Of a stretch of DNA of 64,000 nt, positions 19,885-32,149 are shown piece after piece (the first letter of the stretch is position 1; each line of letters begins with the position of its first letter). Source of the DNA: Posidonia oceanica (Eukaryota; Streptophyta; Magnoliopsida; Alismatales; Posidoniaceae); assembly GCA_037176725.1 (NCBI GenBank), contig JAZBRS010000026.1, positions 62,908,501 through 62,972,500 on the forward strand, written 5' to 3'. A program made the position numbers and the translations under genes. Below the pieces are notes generated by a model. That model did not search any database. It was given only the letters and a program-made list of their open reading frames with translations, and was not told the DNA's origin.

Positions 19885-22249
19885 TTGTTGCTGCTCTCTT
19901 TTTCTTTCTTTTTTCTTTTTACTTGATAGCACTTGTCCTCAGGGGTATGCTTCGGTGATATTGTAGAAAACTCAGATTTATAAATGATAAAGATTTTCTG
20001 CACATTTAGCAAACTTGTCAAATGTTTTCTTTTTTTCTTTACCTTTCTCTAAGTTGAAAATGAACTAAGATAACCAATAATGGCTTTTAATTCAATTTAA
20101 CTTGAAACAAGCTTAATTACGTGTAATAATATGCAAATGACAGAGTTATGAAGAAAAATTTCACCCGCGAGTTTTAATTCTAAATTCCGCGACCGTTGGC
20201 GCTTTAACAAGTTAACAACTTAATGTAAACTACAACAGGTGATTCTAGATAGCCCGGAGGTCCAAAAAATATGAAACCAATGCCCACACTTGTATTTCAA
20301 CTTGTAGAAGCTTCTGAAACTGGTAGAAATTGGTTTGGCAATTTGTCCACGGATTTGGAGGGCCATGAGCGAAGTTCACCAACTTAAGTTGCTGAAAAAC
20401 GTTGGACGCAACTGCCTATGCGTTTAACATAGGACGCTAGAATGGATAGCATCCAACAACTCTTATTTATTTTTCTTTTTTTTTGCTACGTTGAATGCTA
20501 GAACAGGTTGTGTCAAATGTATGACGCAAGAATATATTGCGTCCAATGAACTCTTATTTATTTTCTTCTCTTTTGCCACGTTGGACGCCATAATTGGTTG
20601 TGTTCAATATATGATGCAAAATATGTCAACGTCCAACATATATTAGTAGTTTTCTGCAAAAAAACTTAAACAAAATCATATTAGATCATCTAGGGTGCCC
20701 CTTGCCCCTAGTCCAAGAAAAAAATAATAAATAAATATGTACTTATATTGCTTGAAATAAACTTAGGTGGAAGATAATAAATCTGGCCTCAAATTTGTTG
20801 TCTACATGAAGATGGTATCGACTCGCAAGCGAGTACCAAGTGACCGTCCTGAATAGGAGTGGTCAAAATGCGACGCGGAGTCGCTAGTACCCTAGATTTT
20901 TGATCATCGGCCAGATTTGCTATCAGTTTCATGAGGTGATGTTGGTTGGGTAGATTTTACTCTTACTCTATATTTCTTTTTTTTTCTTTTTGATCTTTTG
21001 TTTATTTTTTGGATTTTTGGTTTTATGATTTTTTTGGATTTTTGACTTTATCATTTTTTGGATTTTTGATTTTATCATTTTTTGGATTTTTGACTTTATC
21101 ATTTTTTTGGATTTTTTTGTTTTATCATTTTTTTGAATTTTTGTAGGAGAGGAAGAATCTTCCAAGAAGTTGGGAAACAGAAGACCTCTTGGTTGGAAAA
21201 TCTTGACAGCTTGGTCCCTTGTGCAATCTCAGAGCCATGGATACTATAGGCTTGCTTTGGCACCTAACTGCCCATAGACCTAGGCTTCTGCCCCTTGCCT
21301 CTAATGTGTACGGTGCCGGATGTGGGTGGAAGGAAAGTTCATGTCCTATCCTAAGATGTTAGCTGAAGATTTTGAAGCCTATACCCCTCCCAGTTTAAGG
21401 TTGATTCCTATTGCGCTCAGTATTTTCCCAGTTTTTTTTTAAATTTAGACTCATGGATAGCTTCTTTGCTGCCTTCTTTTCCACTCTCTTTCTTTTCTTG
21501 CACATGGACAGCTTCTTTGCTGTCTTCTTTTCTGACCCTTTTTTGTTTTCTTTCTAGGTACTCTGGCAAGTAGTCTCACCCCATTTGAATGCTCGGTCAA
21601 TGGATACTCGTTCCTTGACGAACCGAGACACTCTTTTATTTGGTACATTCCCCTCTTTTCTGCACTTCTAGGTTTTGGCCTTAGACACCTACCCGATTTG
21701 TACTAGGGTAACGTGTCTGACTCGAGGGATGTGTGTGGACTTGTTATTCATGAACTGGGAGGGGGCCCCTTATGGTTTTGCCTCTTTCTCAGTGTTGGAT
21801 CACTTCCTTTCCTTCTCCCACAAAGTGTTTGTGGGGTGAGGCTAAGGTATGACTTTTAGGCTTTGGAAACAGTAGGTCCTCAAGCACGGGCAATCTAGTG
21901 GCTCTGTGTGCATGTCAAGGGTGGTACCGTTTGAGGTGCAGCACATTCCAGGGATATTCGAGCCTAGTGCCATCCTCTTTGGCCAAACAAATAGGCATTT
22001 CCCGGATATACCTCAACTACCAAGTATGGTCTGTCCCATTTAGTTCTCAAGTTCCCAGGCTTGGGTGGTGAATCTTCTTCTCATTTGTTTATATTTATAT
22101 TTTATGGAAGGAAAAGATATTTTATTTAGGTATATTTTAGCAGAAACAAATACGGAAACAAGGAAGGAAAAGTCTATTTACAACACTTTGGGGAAATGCC
22201 CCTAGTGTAGCCTCCATCAGTAGAGACTCTTGAGAAGCAGGCTTCAGTC
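19885..22249. other. Element N interior with no recognisable gene
   Basis: This holds the 3' UTR of the PMD gene (about 19885-20000), three GTTGGACGC-type modules (20400-20640), a T-rich repeat (20985-21145) and unassigned sequence to 22249. I looked on the minus strand, where pol should follow gag, for RT, RNase H and integrase motifs (YVDD, DNGT, VESANK) and saw none. Confidence 0.65.
20985..21145 (+). repeat. T-rich tandem repeat, TTTTATCATTTTTTGGATTT type
   Basis: About five imperfect copies of a 28-32 bp unit with TTTTATCATTTTTTGGATTT. The complement gives a lysine-rich shadow frame that is not a gene. Confidence 0.85.
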
Positions 22250-23785
22250 TTAATGGCGCTTCCAAGCCCTCTCTATCAATACATTCCAATTGAAGACGTC
22301 TGTGTCCACCAGGTCATAGACGATGCCCTTAAAGACCCAGCAGCCTTCTAAATTGTGTCCACTTCTCCTGTGGTACTGGCAATATTTGCTTCTGTCACAG
22401 TTCGCCCCTTCAGGTCTTCGGGGCGGGAGGTCGATTGCTCGGGCTTCTATCATTTCTGCAAACATGTCCATCAGCGTGACCGGGATAGGAGGATAGCTTG
22501 TGTGCTTTGGTCTCTTGGACTGCTGTTGTGGAGTTGTATGATGGTAGTTGCCCCTGGTGTTGCCATCTTTTCCAGAGCGACTGCCATTCTACCGGTAATC
22601 TTGAAGAGGAGAATCTTGTTGCTTCGCAACTTGATGAACGGACTCAGTATCGCCTTCTATCTTCTGAAATTCATGTATATTTTCCTTTACAGAAGCAGCT
22701 ACCTCGTAGAGTGCAGTTACAGAAGGGCAATAGGCATTTGCCAACCCCCTTTTCATTGGACCAGTAGCATTTGCAATCAATGTCTGGATAACTTGTCTTT
22801 TCGGGATGTCTAGGCCTGATTTGGCAGCCATCTCCCGCCATCTATTTGCAAAGGTGATCCATTCTTCACCCGGCTTCATGGTCTCCCTGCTCAAGTTATG
22901 AAAGGTCGGCTTCGACTCGATCTTGTGTTGATATTTGGTCAAGAAGCACTCCTTGATCTTGTTGAAGCTGCTGAGGTCGTCTCTGTAGAGGGTAAGCAAC
23001 CAATCCATGGGTTCGCCTTCCAATGAATAGAAGAAAAGGTGGATGATGAACCCCAAGTCATGAAAGTACGGAGCTGACTCCATTTGAAACCGGATGATGT
23101 GGGTTTGTGGGTTGGTGGTCCCATCAAACTTAGGCGTCTTTGAATTCTTGAAGCCAGGAGGAAGCTGAAATGGTGGGAATTTGCCCATGTCAAAAGTTGG
23201 GGGAGCTTGTGTCTGAACCCCTAAGGAATTTAAGACCTTCCTCATTTCTGCTAAATTGCTGAGCCCGCCATGAGTTTTAGAATTTGATACTTGATTGGCA
23301 TGCGGCTGTCGATTGTCACCTTGTATATTCATACCCGGCTGAAAAGGAACCTGGTAACTCTGCTTTGGTTGGTTGGAGAATAATGGATCAGCCCCTTTGC
23401 CATGTGGCTGCTGCTGTGGCTGCTCAATGAACAAAGGATTTGACCTTTCTCGGAATCCTCTTAGTGAGTCGTTTTCCTGCCCCTGGTGTTGGGTATCCGA
23501 CGACGCAATTCCGTATTGTCTTTGGCACAAATTCTCAGGGATGTGGCCCGCAGTGGACCTTCGTAGTCTTTTACCAGGGAGGTGTTGACCTTGATGGAGA
23601 TCCTCATCTCCTTGATTTGACGAACCGGGATAATTGTTGTCATTGTAAAGGAAGCGACACAATACTTGATATTGGGCCGAGTCAGGATCCTATTCTTCTC
23701 CAATGGTTGGATTGAATAACCTCATGATGGGTTCCCCCTCGGGCATGCTATCTGTATCTGAGTAGTTGCTTTCGGATTCAGACAT
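22250..23785 (-). pseudogene. gag: Gag polyprotein of element N
   Basis: Gag forms the particle that packages element RNA in the cytoplasm. The likely start is the ATG at 23785 (MSESESNYSD). After a stop and frame changes near 23690 and 23660, a 357-codon frame (22589-23662) holds a Gln/Pro-rich N-terminal region and then the Retrotrans_gag capsid-type domain: PPGFKNSKTPKFDGTTNPQT, YSLEGEPMDWL, EEWITFANRWREMAAKSG. The downstream frame 22250-22471 has the Tat-type zinc knuckle CQYHRRSGHNLEGC (C-x2-H-x4-GH-x4-C). Several stops and frameshifts separate the parts. No protease or RT follows, so N looks non-autonomous. The capsid resembles that of E in pattern. Confidence 0.8.
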
Positions 23786-25853
23786 TTGGCTCAGCTTTTC
23801 TTGTTTCTGCTTAAGTTCTGTTACAGTAAGTGTAGGACGCAGACACTTGCAGCGCCAACACCCCCATCTTCTGTTGGTTGGTTTAACCAATGCAATCAGT
23901 GCTTGACCATGTAGAAATGACTACCACAACTCCCTGGAACACACTCCTTGTATTTTTAGATTCAATCTTGGCAAATGGCAAGTGATTAATGCATCGATTG
24001 GCTCTGAAGTAAAATGGCAGTGTAGGACGCTGACAATGATAGCGTCCAATGTTGGATGTTCTGAATTACAGCATCCAACACTTCAAGTTGTTTGCTGAAC
24101 TGATCTTTGTACTGCCAAATGCTACTTTGAGAGATATTTCTTGATGAACAAAATCCTGTGTTCTTGAGGATCACAGGACAATACAAGGACTTCCTTTTTT
24201 TTCTTTTTTCTTTTTTTGTCTTTTCTTTGTTTTTTTGATCTTTTTTTTTTCTTTTTGCTTCTTTTTTCCTTTTTCCCTTTCTGATTTCTCTTTCTTTTTT
24301 TTGGTTGATTTTTTGACTTTTCTCTCTTTTTTTTGGCTGATTTTTTGACTTTTCTCTCTCTCTTTTTACTAGTAAAGGGAAAATATTACAATGGTTACAC
24401 TTTGGTAGACAAAAGGAAACAAGACTTACAAAAGCTCTTTATAGCCTAATACAAGCTTCTAAGAAAAGAAAAAGACTCAAAAATAAAGTTCAAATAACCT
24501 GTTTACAACCCCTGTTCAAACATTCATCCTGTAGCATTCAATAATTCCACAAAATAACCAAGCAATAAAAGGAATAAATAGACATTGTGTTGGGCACACT
24601 CCAGGCTGCGTCCAACGTAGGATGCAGATAGTTATAGCGTCTAACACCCTGTAATAGAGAGCTGTACAGAAACGATTCAAACAGCGATTAAAAGTTTTGA
24701 TTTTTGGATTTCGCTTTGTTATTAGTGTTTTAAACTTGCATGACTCTCAGGGTTCCTTAAGGCTTGGGTATGGCTTGCCTTCGTGGGTTGTTTATGGATC
24801 CTCACAAACAGGACAAAATATTTCTCTTCATTGGTACTGCCCCTATCTCAACTCCTGAGAATCTTTGGGGAGCCTGAGCACACTTAGGTCCTTACCCCGT
24901 AGAGGTAGAGCCCAGCGTACTCAGAATTGATCGGGTCTCTCGCGTATTAACACAATAACAATCAAGATAAACAAACCACCGAATGGGGGGGAAGGAATAT
25001 AAATCTAGACTTGGGATTCTAACTTACTTTCACACAGAGCAAGGGAAAGAAGAGTGAAAGCAAGTGACAACACAAACACCTCTCTTAAGTCATTTGCAAC
25101 AGAGGTGCTCAGGATTTAAGTGGTTATTTTGTGTAATCCAAGAAGAGACACAATCAAATTAGTTCCCAATCAAGGGCCATACAAGTCACACGGAAAACTC
25201 GATTTTTATTTGGATTTTTGAAAAGCACTCAAGTATTAAGGCTCCGGTCCCTACAGCAAAGCCGATCACCTCACACCTCATTCCTTGGGTTAGTTATAAA
25301 AAGAAAACAAAGAAAGATTTTAAAAACAGAATGAATCTTGTCCAGATGTGTAAGACGCAACAACTGGTGACGTTTTATGTAAGACGCAATGATGATTAGC
25401 GTCCAACACACAAATAGGAGATTTTTTTTTAGAAAACTAAAACAAGAGATTTTTTTTTTACTCAAACACCCCTTTATTCCCGAGAATCAGAACAATAGAA
25501 AGGGGTGGTTGCATACATTTTTCAACATATAAAAACCTAACAGAAGAAATTGCAAGAAAAAACAAAAAACTGGCTAGAGGCGTAAGATGCTGGAATAGAC
25601 TGCGTCCTATGTTGGACGCTGCCCAACACAGCTTTTAACGCACTGACAGACCAGACTTATTTAAATAAGAGATAGAAGCATGCTTTTTAGTGCATAATTA
25701 AAGAACAAATACTAAGAGGGTCGTGGTGCCTCAAAACACTACGAGGAATTTTGCCACGACCTCGAACAAAATCCGCAAAAGTAAAAGAAAGATTGCAAAG
25801 GAAAAGAAAGAAGAAGAAGAGAACGCCCACCTAGCACGGGTGCACTTTTAGCC
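23786..25853 (-). other. 5' leader of element N
   Basis: This lies between PBS and gag of N. It holds GTAGGACGC-type hairpin modules near 23832, 24020-24080, 24590-24650, 25345-25410 and 25585-25640, and a T-rich plus-strand (A-rich sense-strand) tract at 24190-24370 with a repeated TTGATTTTTTGACTTTTCTC phrase. No gene is seen. Confidence 0.7.
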
Positions 25854-25871
25854 GTCCCACCGTGATCGCCA
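25854..25871 (-). promoter_or_regulatory. tRNA primer-binding site of element N
   Basis: Minus-strand TGGCGATCACGGTGGGAC, three bases (GAT) after the LTR end (...ATCCACA). It matches the O PBS (TGGCGATCACGGTTGGAC) except for one base, so N and O share a primer type distinct from X and E. Confidence 0.75.
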
Positions 25872-25874
25872 ATC

Positions 25875-27110
25875 TGTGGATATGCGGTTTTGGAGGAGAA
25901 GAGGCTTGTTTTGGTTCTATTTGTTCTTTCTCGGGATCCCCTTTTTGTATCCAACTCTGTCACTCCACAGGTGATGGATTTGGTGTGATCGCTACTCTCG
26001 GTTCGCTTTCGCCGGCCCTCAAGACGTCTTGGGAGATGTGATATGGTTGTGGGTTCTGCTATCTTGGGACAACGCCTATGTTGCCCAAGGGTGCCCGTGT
26101 TTGGTGAGTTTCTTCTTCTTCCTCTTTTCCTTGTAAAACAGATTTTAAAGATGCAGATTAATAAAGTGTAGCATATGATTCAAAGTAAATTGAAAATTAA
26201 CATAAAATGAAAGGAGGAATACTTACCCGAAGCACCTAAGTATCCCCCTAGTTGCAACTAAATATGAATGCCTAGCTACAACAATATATGAAACGAAATG
26301 CTTTGCTATACTACGAAATTAAACATATGATATGAAAAGAAAAGGAAAACTAAAGAGAGCCCCCTTTTTATCTATGCACGGAATGCAAGAAGTGTCGACA
26401 TAATGTCACTGATGACAGAGGAGGACTCAAGCTCTCTCAAAACTTTTTTTCCACATAACTTCTCTTGAGATTTTGGCTCAAAACACTTTCTACTTGCTCT
26501 CAATAATTCTTCTAAAATTGTGTTCCTCTCTCAAGAAAATCCTCAAAAATCCCTTCTCAATCCGTCCCCCATCCCAGTGGGGGTACCCCTGCTTTTATAG
26601 AAGCAGGGGAGGAACAAATAAGGACACAAAGGCCAAGTCAGCAACTTTCTTGTTTCAGAGGTGTTGGACGCTGACTGTTACAGTGTCCAATGTTGGACGC
26701 TGGAGTATCCAGCGTCTAACGACCCTCCGAGGCAAAGATGCCAGGATCAAAGAATATTCCTCAATAAGTGGCTGATTAATGACCATTAAAGCCAATTAAG
26801 GCCTTGACTGGTCAAAGGTCCTTTAGTGGAGGCAAAGCACGAAATTTGATTTCAGCCAAATATGGCAAGTTTGGGGAAACAGAAAACCAGGTTGTTGGAC
26901 GCTATGATTCACAGCATCCAACGTTGGACGCTAGGATATCCAGCGTCCAACACACTCAAATGCAAACTTGCCAATTCTGGCCTCTCAATCACAGGGACAA
27001 GTGTCAATAAGTTAGATGAGAGTACTTGAGCTGGGCAAAGAGCTTCTAGAGGTGGCCTAATGCAACAGACTACACTACCATGAAGGAAGTGGCAAAACGG
27101 GGTATCTACA
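25875..27110 (-). repeat. 5' LTR of element N
   Basis: Runs on the minus strand from TGTAGATACCCCGTTTTGCC at 27110 to CCACA at 25875, about 1.24 kb, followed by a PBS. It carries two double-hairpin modules (26655-26730, 26890-26955) and a PBS-like TAGCGATCAC at 25985-25994. It abuts the broken E3 LTR at 27111; CCACC (27111-27115) is the expected target-site copy. Confidence 0.8.
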
Positions 27111-30100
27111 CCACCATGTCTATTAAGTTGGGAGACAAGGAAAATCGAGGGAAATGCATGAAAAGACTTGCAAGACCGGATGCAAAGAGATGCGATGCAA
27201 CACAATGCGATGCTATGCTATGACTCGTGCCTAGGATGAAGGAAAGGTCATTGCGGGCCAAGAGAAAGGGCAAGGACTCCTGTTACGCACGGGGAAGGTG
27301 TTAGGCACCCCCGATACGTTTGAGAATCAGTCTTTCTTAGGCAATCTTGCTCACTAATGCAGGAAGATGCTTGCCTAATGCCTAAATGCAATGAATGCCT
27401 AGTTGCTATGCATGGGAAATAAACGTGCTATCTATGTGCTCAGCAGCGCTGCTAGTGTTCCGAACTAGGCGAACCCTGATTCGTGAGAACTCCTAGGTAG
27501 TAAACATCATTGTCCTAATGCAAATGTAGGCGATAAAACAAAACTGTGGGGAAAGCTATGCAATGCAAGCGACATGCAAGGGATAAAGCAAAAGCGGGTG
27601 CAGAAAATGGTGCAAACAGTATGAAAATGGTGCAGAAAATGATGCAAAAGTGATGCAGAAAATGGTGCAAGCATGGGAAATGATGTAAAAGCACGGAAAA
27701 CGATGCAAGTGAGTGATATGCTAAAGAGAAAGCGAAAGCGAGTCCGAGGTGGAAACCATGGGAAAGTGTGCAAGGCAAGGTGCAAAACCAAAACAGGGGG
27801 CAGGCAGCGTGCACGGGTATTATAGCATGCATAAGAAGCAATAAAACGCAGAAAATGGCAAATGAAACCAAACCGACGTTTCAAAAACCAAGTTCAGCCA
27901 ACTGCAAGCGTTGGACGCAGCAATTTCTGCGCCCAACGTTGGACGTTGGCATTGCCGGCGTCCAACACCTGCTGGAGGCAAACAGCATGCAATTTTAAAA
28001 AGTTGATGCATTCTAGCTATATGAATGTGATGCAGATGCAGAGATGCAGTAGAATGGGTGCATGACATGCAGAGCAATCAGGATAGCAAAACAGAGACAA
28101 GCTCAGAACAGGATGCAAGCAAAGATCAGCATTTAAACAAGCAGGGCGTTGGACGCCTGATGGCGTGGCGTCCAACGTTAGACGCCAGAGAGACTAGCGT
28201 CCAACACAGGCCAAAGGACAGCATAGCAAATCAGCATACAGATGATGAACAAAATATGTAAGCATGCATTTAGGCTATTGTAAGCAGGCATAGGCTAAAC
28301 ATGCAAGCATAGGATATGAAAAATCCAAGAAAAACAACATTTGCAACGCATGCAAAGAATAAAGCTCAACCAGAGCGTTGGACGCAAGCTAGACCTTTGT
28401 CCAACACTGGACACAAGGAACAGCAGCGTACAACGCACTGGGAGGCACAATCAAACAAAACCCTACATAAAACTTGGATATAAACTATAAAAGCTGAGGA
28501 ATAGTTGCTATGAAGGCTAAGCAAGCATACAAGCGTAGAGATCATGCAAACAAAGGGATCAGAGCATCATGCAAGCACTTAAAACAAGAGTAACTGAGCA
28601 GCGATGTAAGACGCTGGTAGCAGCAGCGTCCAACGTAGGACGCTGAAGCCCCCAGCATCCAACGTAAGAAGGATGCAAACCTACCTGCAAAGGGGGAGCT
28701 CAGCTCTAAACCTTACTTAAACATGCATGCAAGCTACTGCAAATAGGTGAACTAGAGGCATGCAACATGGATTGAACGCATATCATAAAATAAGCATAAC
28801 TTCAAAGCAGTAAAGCAAGTGCAGGCATGTAGGGGCATTGGACGCTGAAAGCATAGCGGCCAACGTTGGACGCTTACATTCCAGCATCCAACACCCAAGA
28901 ACAACAGACTAAATAGGGGCAAGAAACATGAATCAAACTAGGATCCAAGCCTAGCATGGCATCTAGGGACAGGAAGAGAACATGCTAGAACAAAACAGTA
29001 GCTAAGCATGCAAACTAAAGCATTACAGAAGCAAAATAAAAGGGGAAGGCAAGCAAAGAGAACTGCAGGTCGTTGGACACTGCCTCAGGGCAGCTTCAAC
29101 GTTGGTCTCACCATAGGGTGCGTCGAATAGGCCGAGCAAACCTCCAGCCCAATCGATGCTAGGATTGATCCAAAACTGGAACCTAAGGATCTAGGAAGCA
29201 AGAGGGGGATGAGACGAACACGCCCATGTGTTCAGAGTTGGAAACGGATGGCCAGATCGGGCCACCCACCCCCTCCACCTCGCTGCCGGAGGCCGGGCCA
29301 ATTCCGGCCAACCAAGGTAGTGTGCATGTGTGCTAGCTATCCTATCATGCTACTACGTGCGTGCACTAGTTAAGGGAAGTGAGAACCTACCTGGTTGCGG
29401 CCCAGAAGGCGTGTTGCACTTACGGCTGGCATTGCGGAAGGTGGCGGCGAGGCTGCTCCGACGAGCTTGCTTGGCGTGCTGGGGGCTCAGGAGAAGCTGC
29501 TGGATGCTCAAGGGGAGTCGTGGGAGTTTGCTCTTTGCTCTGGTGTCACTCAATTCTCACTAGGAGGGCTGTGGTGTGTTGTGCAATGCGTGAAGATGGC
29601 TGTTTTGAGTGGTTTTGTTGGGTTCATGGGTGAAGGCCGAGGTTGCAGAGGTGTTTGCAGGCAATGGCAGGGGTGTGGCAGGCTTGCTGGGTGAGGGGAG
29701 GCCACGAGGCATGGCAGGCGAGGGCGTGGGCTGGCAGGAGGTGGTCGCCGAAGTCGCTGGTGGCAGAGAATCCAGCGGTGGTGGTAGTGAGAGGTGGAGT
29801 GAGCGGGAGGGGCACTGGGGAGGAGTAGACGGCTTGGCAGGGCAGTTACTCGGCCTTGGCAGCTAGTGGGTGGCTTGGAGTGGTGAGTGTGTGCAGGCGG
29901 TGGAGTGGACGGGAGGTGAGCCAAAGGTGGCGGAGCAGCCGCTGCAACTCCCAGGCCATTGGACGTTGGTGTAGAGCGCGTCCAACATTGGACGCTGCTC
30001 GTGCCAGCGTCCAACACGCCTAGGAGGCCAAAGGCTGAAATGGGCTTCGGCCTTGGCTTGAAAAGGGTTGAAAAGGCTTAGGTTGAGGTTTTGGGGTTTA

Positions 30101-30224
30101 GGTGGGGTTTTAGGTTTGGTTTTGGGTAGAAATGGGTTAGTTTGAAAAAGAGAGCCATCCCAGAGTTCAAGCAAGTCTGCAGGAGAAATCACCACCTTCC
30201 AAGCTGTTAGATGGGGTGTCTACA
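27111..30224 (-). repeat. 5' LTR of element E3, interrupted by N
   Basis: On the minus strand it starts TGTAGACACCCCATCTAACA at 30224 and matches the X LTR in order: leader block (27240-27345), AAAATGGTGCA repeats (27600-27720) and GTTGGACGC modules near 27907, 28140, 28370, 28595, 28840 and 29958. It stops at 27111 in ...AATAGACATGGTGG, where the related El1 LTR continues CGACTC. The last 170 or so bases, present in X, are missing here, as expected if N inserted at this point. CCTTC (30225-30229) is the expected target-site copy in element E. Confidence 0.8.
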
Positions 30225-30855
30225 CCTTCTGACTTGGGTATTCTTTTTTTTCTCTCTTTTTTTTTGTCTGCTTTGCTTATTGTTTGTTTTTTTTTGTTGT
30301 GCTTTTTTCTTCCTCTTTTCTGTTTTTTTTTTGGCTTGCAAGTTCCCGTTGTCCCTAATTTGGGGACAATGGACGTCTGGTCCTGAGACAGGGGGACTAG
30401 GCCTTGTTTCTAGCTTGCACCTTAGCATTCTTTTTTTCTCTTTTTTTTTTGGAGGTGTAGGTCCTAGGGGTTAGGGAATTTCGCCCGTGCTCACTGAGTG
30501 GTGGCTCCCTCACTTGCTAAGACATCTAAGTAGTGTCAGGTGAGATGGGGTAGACTCCTTCCATAGCAGGCAAGCACTTCCGGTTTTCATCACTGAGCCG
30601 AATGTATGCATGACGGATTGATGAGGATGACGATGTTGATTTTTTTTGGATTTTTGAAGAATGAACGGGATATGCTTGAAAAGGAAGAAATGCAGAGAGA
30701 TACAATGATGGAAATGCAAGAGATAGGACAAAGAGATGTGTAAAGATGCAGAAGGGTGAGAATGCAAGAGATAGGGCAAAAGAGGCGCAGATGTACAGAG
30801 GCGAAGATGCAAGAGATGGCACAAAAGAGGAATCTACATAACGGACTGTCCCAGG
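30225..30855 (-). other. E sequence after integrase, cut by E3
   Basis: On the minus strand this is the counterpart of El1 793-1450: the shared block with GTGAGGGAGCCACCA and the A-rich tract (30235-30470). It stops at the E3 LTR. The PMD-type ORF found at this place in El1 would therefore lie beyond the insertion, left of the window, if E has one. Confidence 0.7.
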
Positions 30856-32030
30856 TCACTGATAGTACTTCTTGAGGTAACATGAGTTGACCGGCTTCGA
30901 CTGCTCAACCTGGTCCATGTCCTCAAGGATTATTGCGCTGCCTGAGAATGCTTGCTTGACCACAAAGGGGCCACGCTAGTTGGGTCGGAATTTGCCTCGA
31001 CCGTCTGGCAAGTGAGTGGCGTGCAGAACCAGATCTCTCGGCTGGAAACTTTTGGGCTGAACTTTCTTCAAGTACGCACTGGCCACCCTCTTTTGATAAC
31101 AGTGAGCGTTGTGTATAGCTTGCAGTCTGTGCTCATCAATCAGATTCAGCTGGACGTAGTGGCCTTCGACCCATTCTGCCTCCTCCAGCTCAGCTTCTCA
31201 TAGGATCTACAGTGAGGGGATCTCTACCTCGACCGGCAGCACTGCCTCCATGCTGTACACCAGAGAGTACGGGGTGGCACCTGTTGAGGTCTGGACCGAT
31301 GTCCTGTACGCCCAGAGCGCGTACGGGAGCTTGTCATGCCAGTCCTTGTGGGTTTCTGCCATCTTCTTGATGATCTTCACGATGTTCTTGTTGGCAGACT
31401 CCACTGTCCCATTCATCTGTGGCCGATAGGGTGAGGACCTGTGATGCTTGATGTTGAGGCTCTGCAAGTATTCTTTGGTCCTCTTGGCCACAAAGTTTGA
31501 GCCGTTGTCAGAGATGGTAGAGTGCGGGACCCCATATTGGGCGACGATGTTGTTTCTGATAAACTTCTTTGTCGCCACGGCGGTGACTATCTTATAGGAG
31601 GCAGCTTCCACCCACTTAGTAAAGTAGTCGATCGCTACCAGAATGAAGCGATGACCGTTTGAAGCAGCAGGATGTATTGCGCAAATGACATCAATCCCCC
31701 AGGTGGAGAAGGGCCATGGCGATGACATGTTGTGCAGCTGTTGTGGGGGAGCGTGAATGAAGTTGCCGTGGATCTGGTAGTTGTGGCATCTCCACACAAA
31801 CCGGCAGCAGTCTGCTTCCATGGTTAACCAGAAATAGCCTTGGAGCATGATCTTTTTGGCTAGGAGGACGACATTCATATGCGGACCGCAGGTCTCCGCA
31901 TGTACTTGAAGCATCAGCGTGTCAGCCTCCGATTTGTTCAAGCAGCGTAATAGCATTTGATTGTATGATCTTTTGTATAACTGTCCTGCTCCTAACACAT
32001 ACTTTGACGCCAGACGTGCCAAGTTCTTCT
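30856..32030 (-). pseudogene. pol: Integrase of element E
   Basis: Minus-strand frame 32022-31207 plus its continuation to a TGA at 30856-30858. A decayed zinc-binding region is seen (HAETCGPHMN...DCCRFVWRCHNYQ; the last Cys of the HHCC set is replaced by Tyr). The catalytic core has Asp in WGIDVI, Asp in SDNGSNF and Glu in VESANK. The C-terminal part ends LKKYYQ like El1. Stops after VEIPSL (31207) and later inactivate it. The protein is very close to the El1 integrase although on the opposite strand. Confidence 0.88.
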
Positions 32031-32149
32031 ATCTGTTGTTGAGGTGCCAGGCAGAGGGCTGCCAGATTTTAGGAAAGCCTTTATATCATGGTACCAAGGC
32101 TGCTCTTCTGCTGGATCTGCCTCTTCTATACTCATGCAATGCGCAGGCT

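Noticed and set aside
13313..30224. X and E3 LTRs as the 5' and 3' LTR of a single element
   Set aside because: The X LTR is followed by a PBS and leader, so it is a 5' LTR, and between the two lies another element with its own LTR and PBS.
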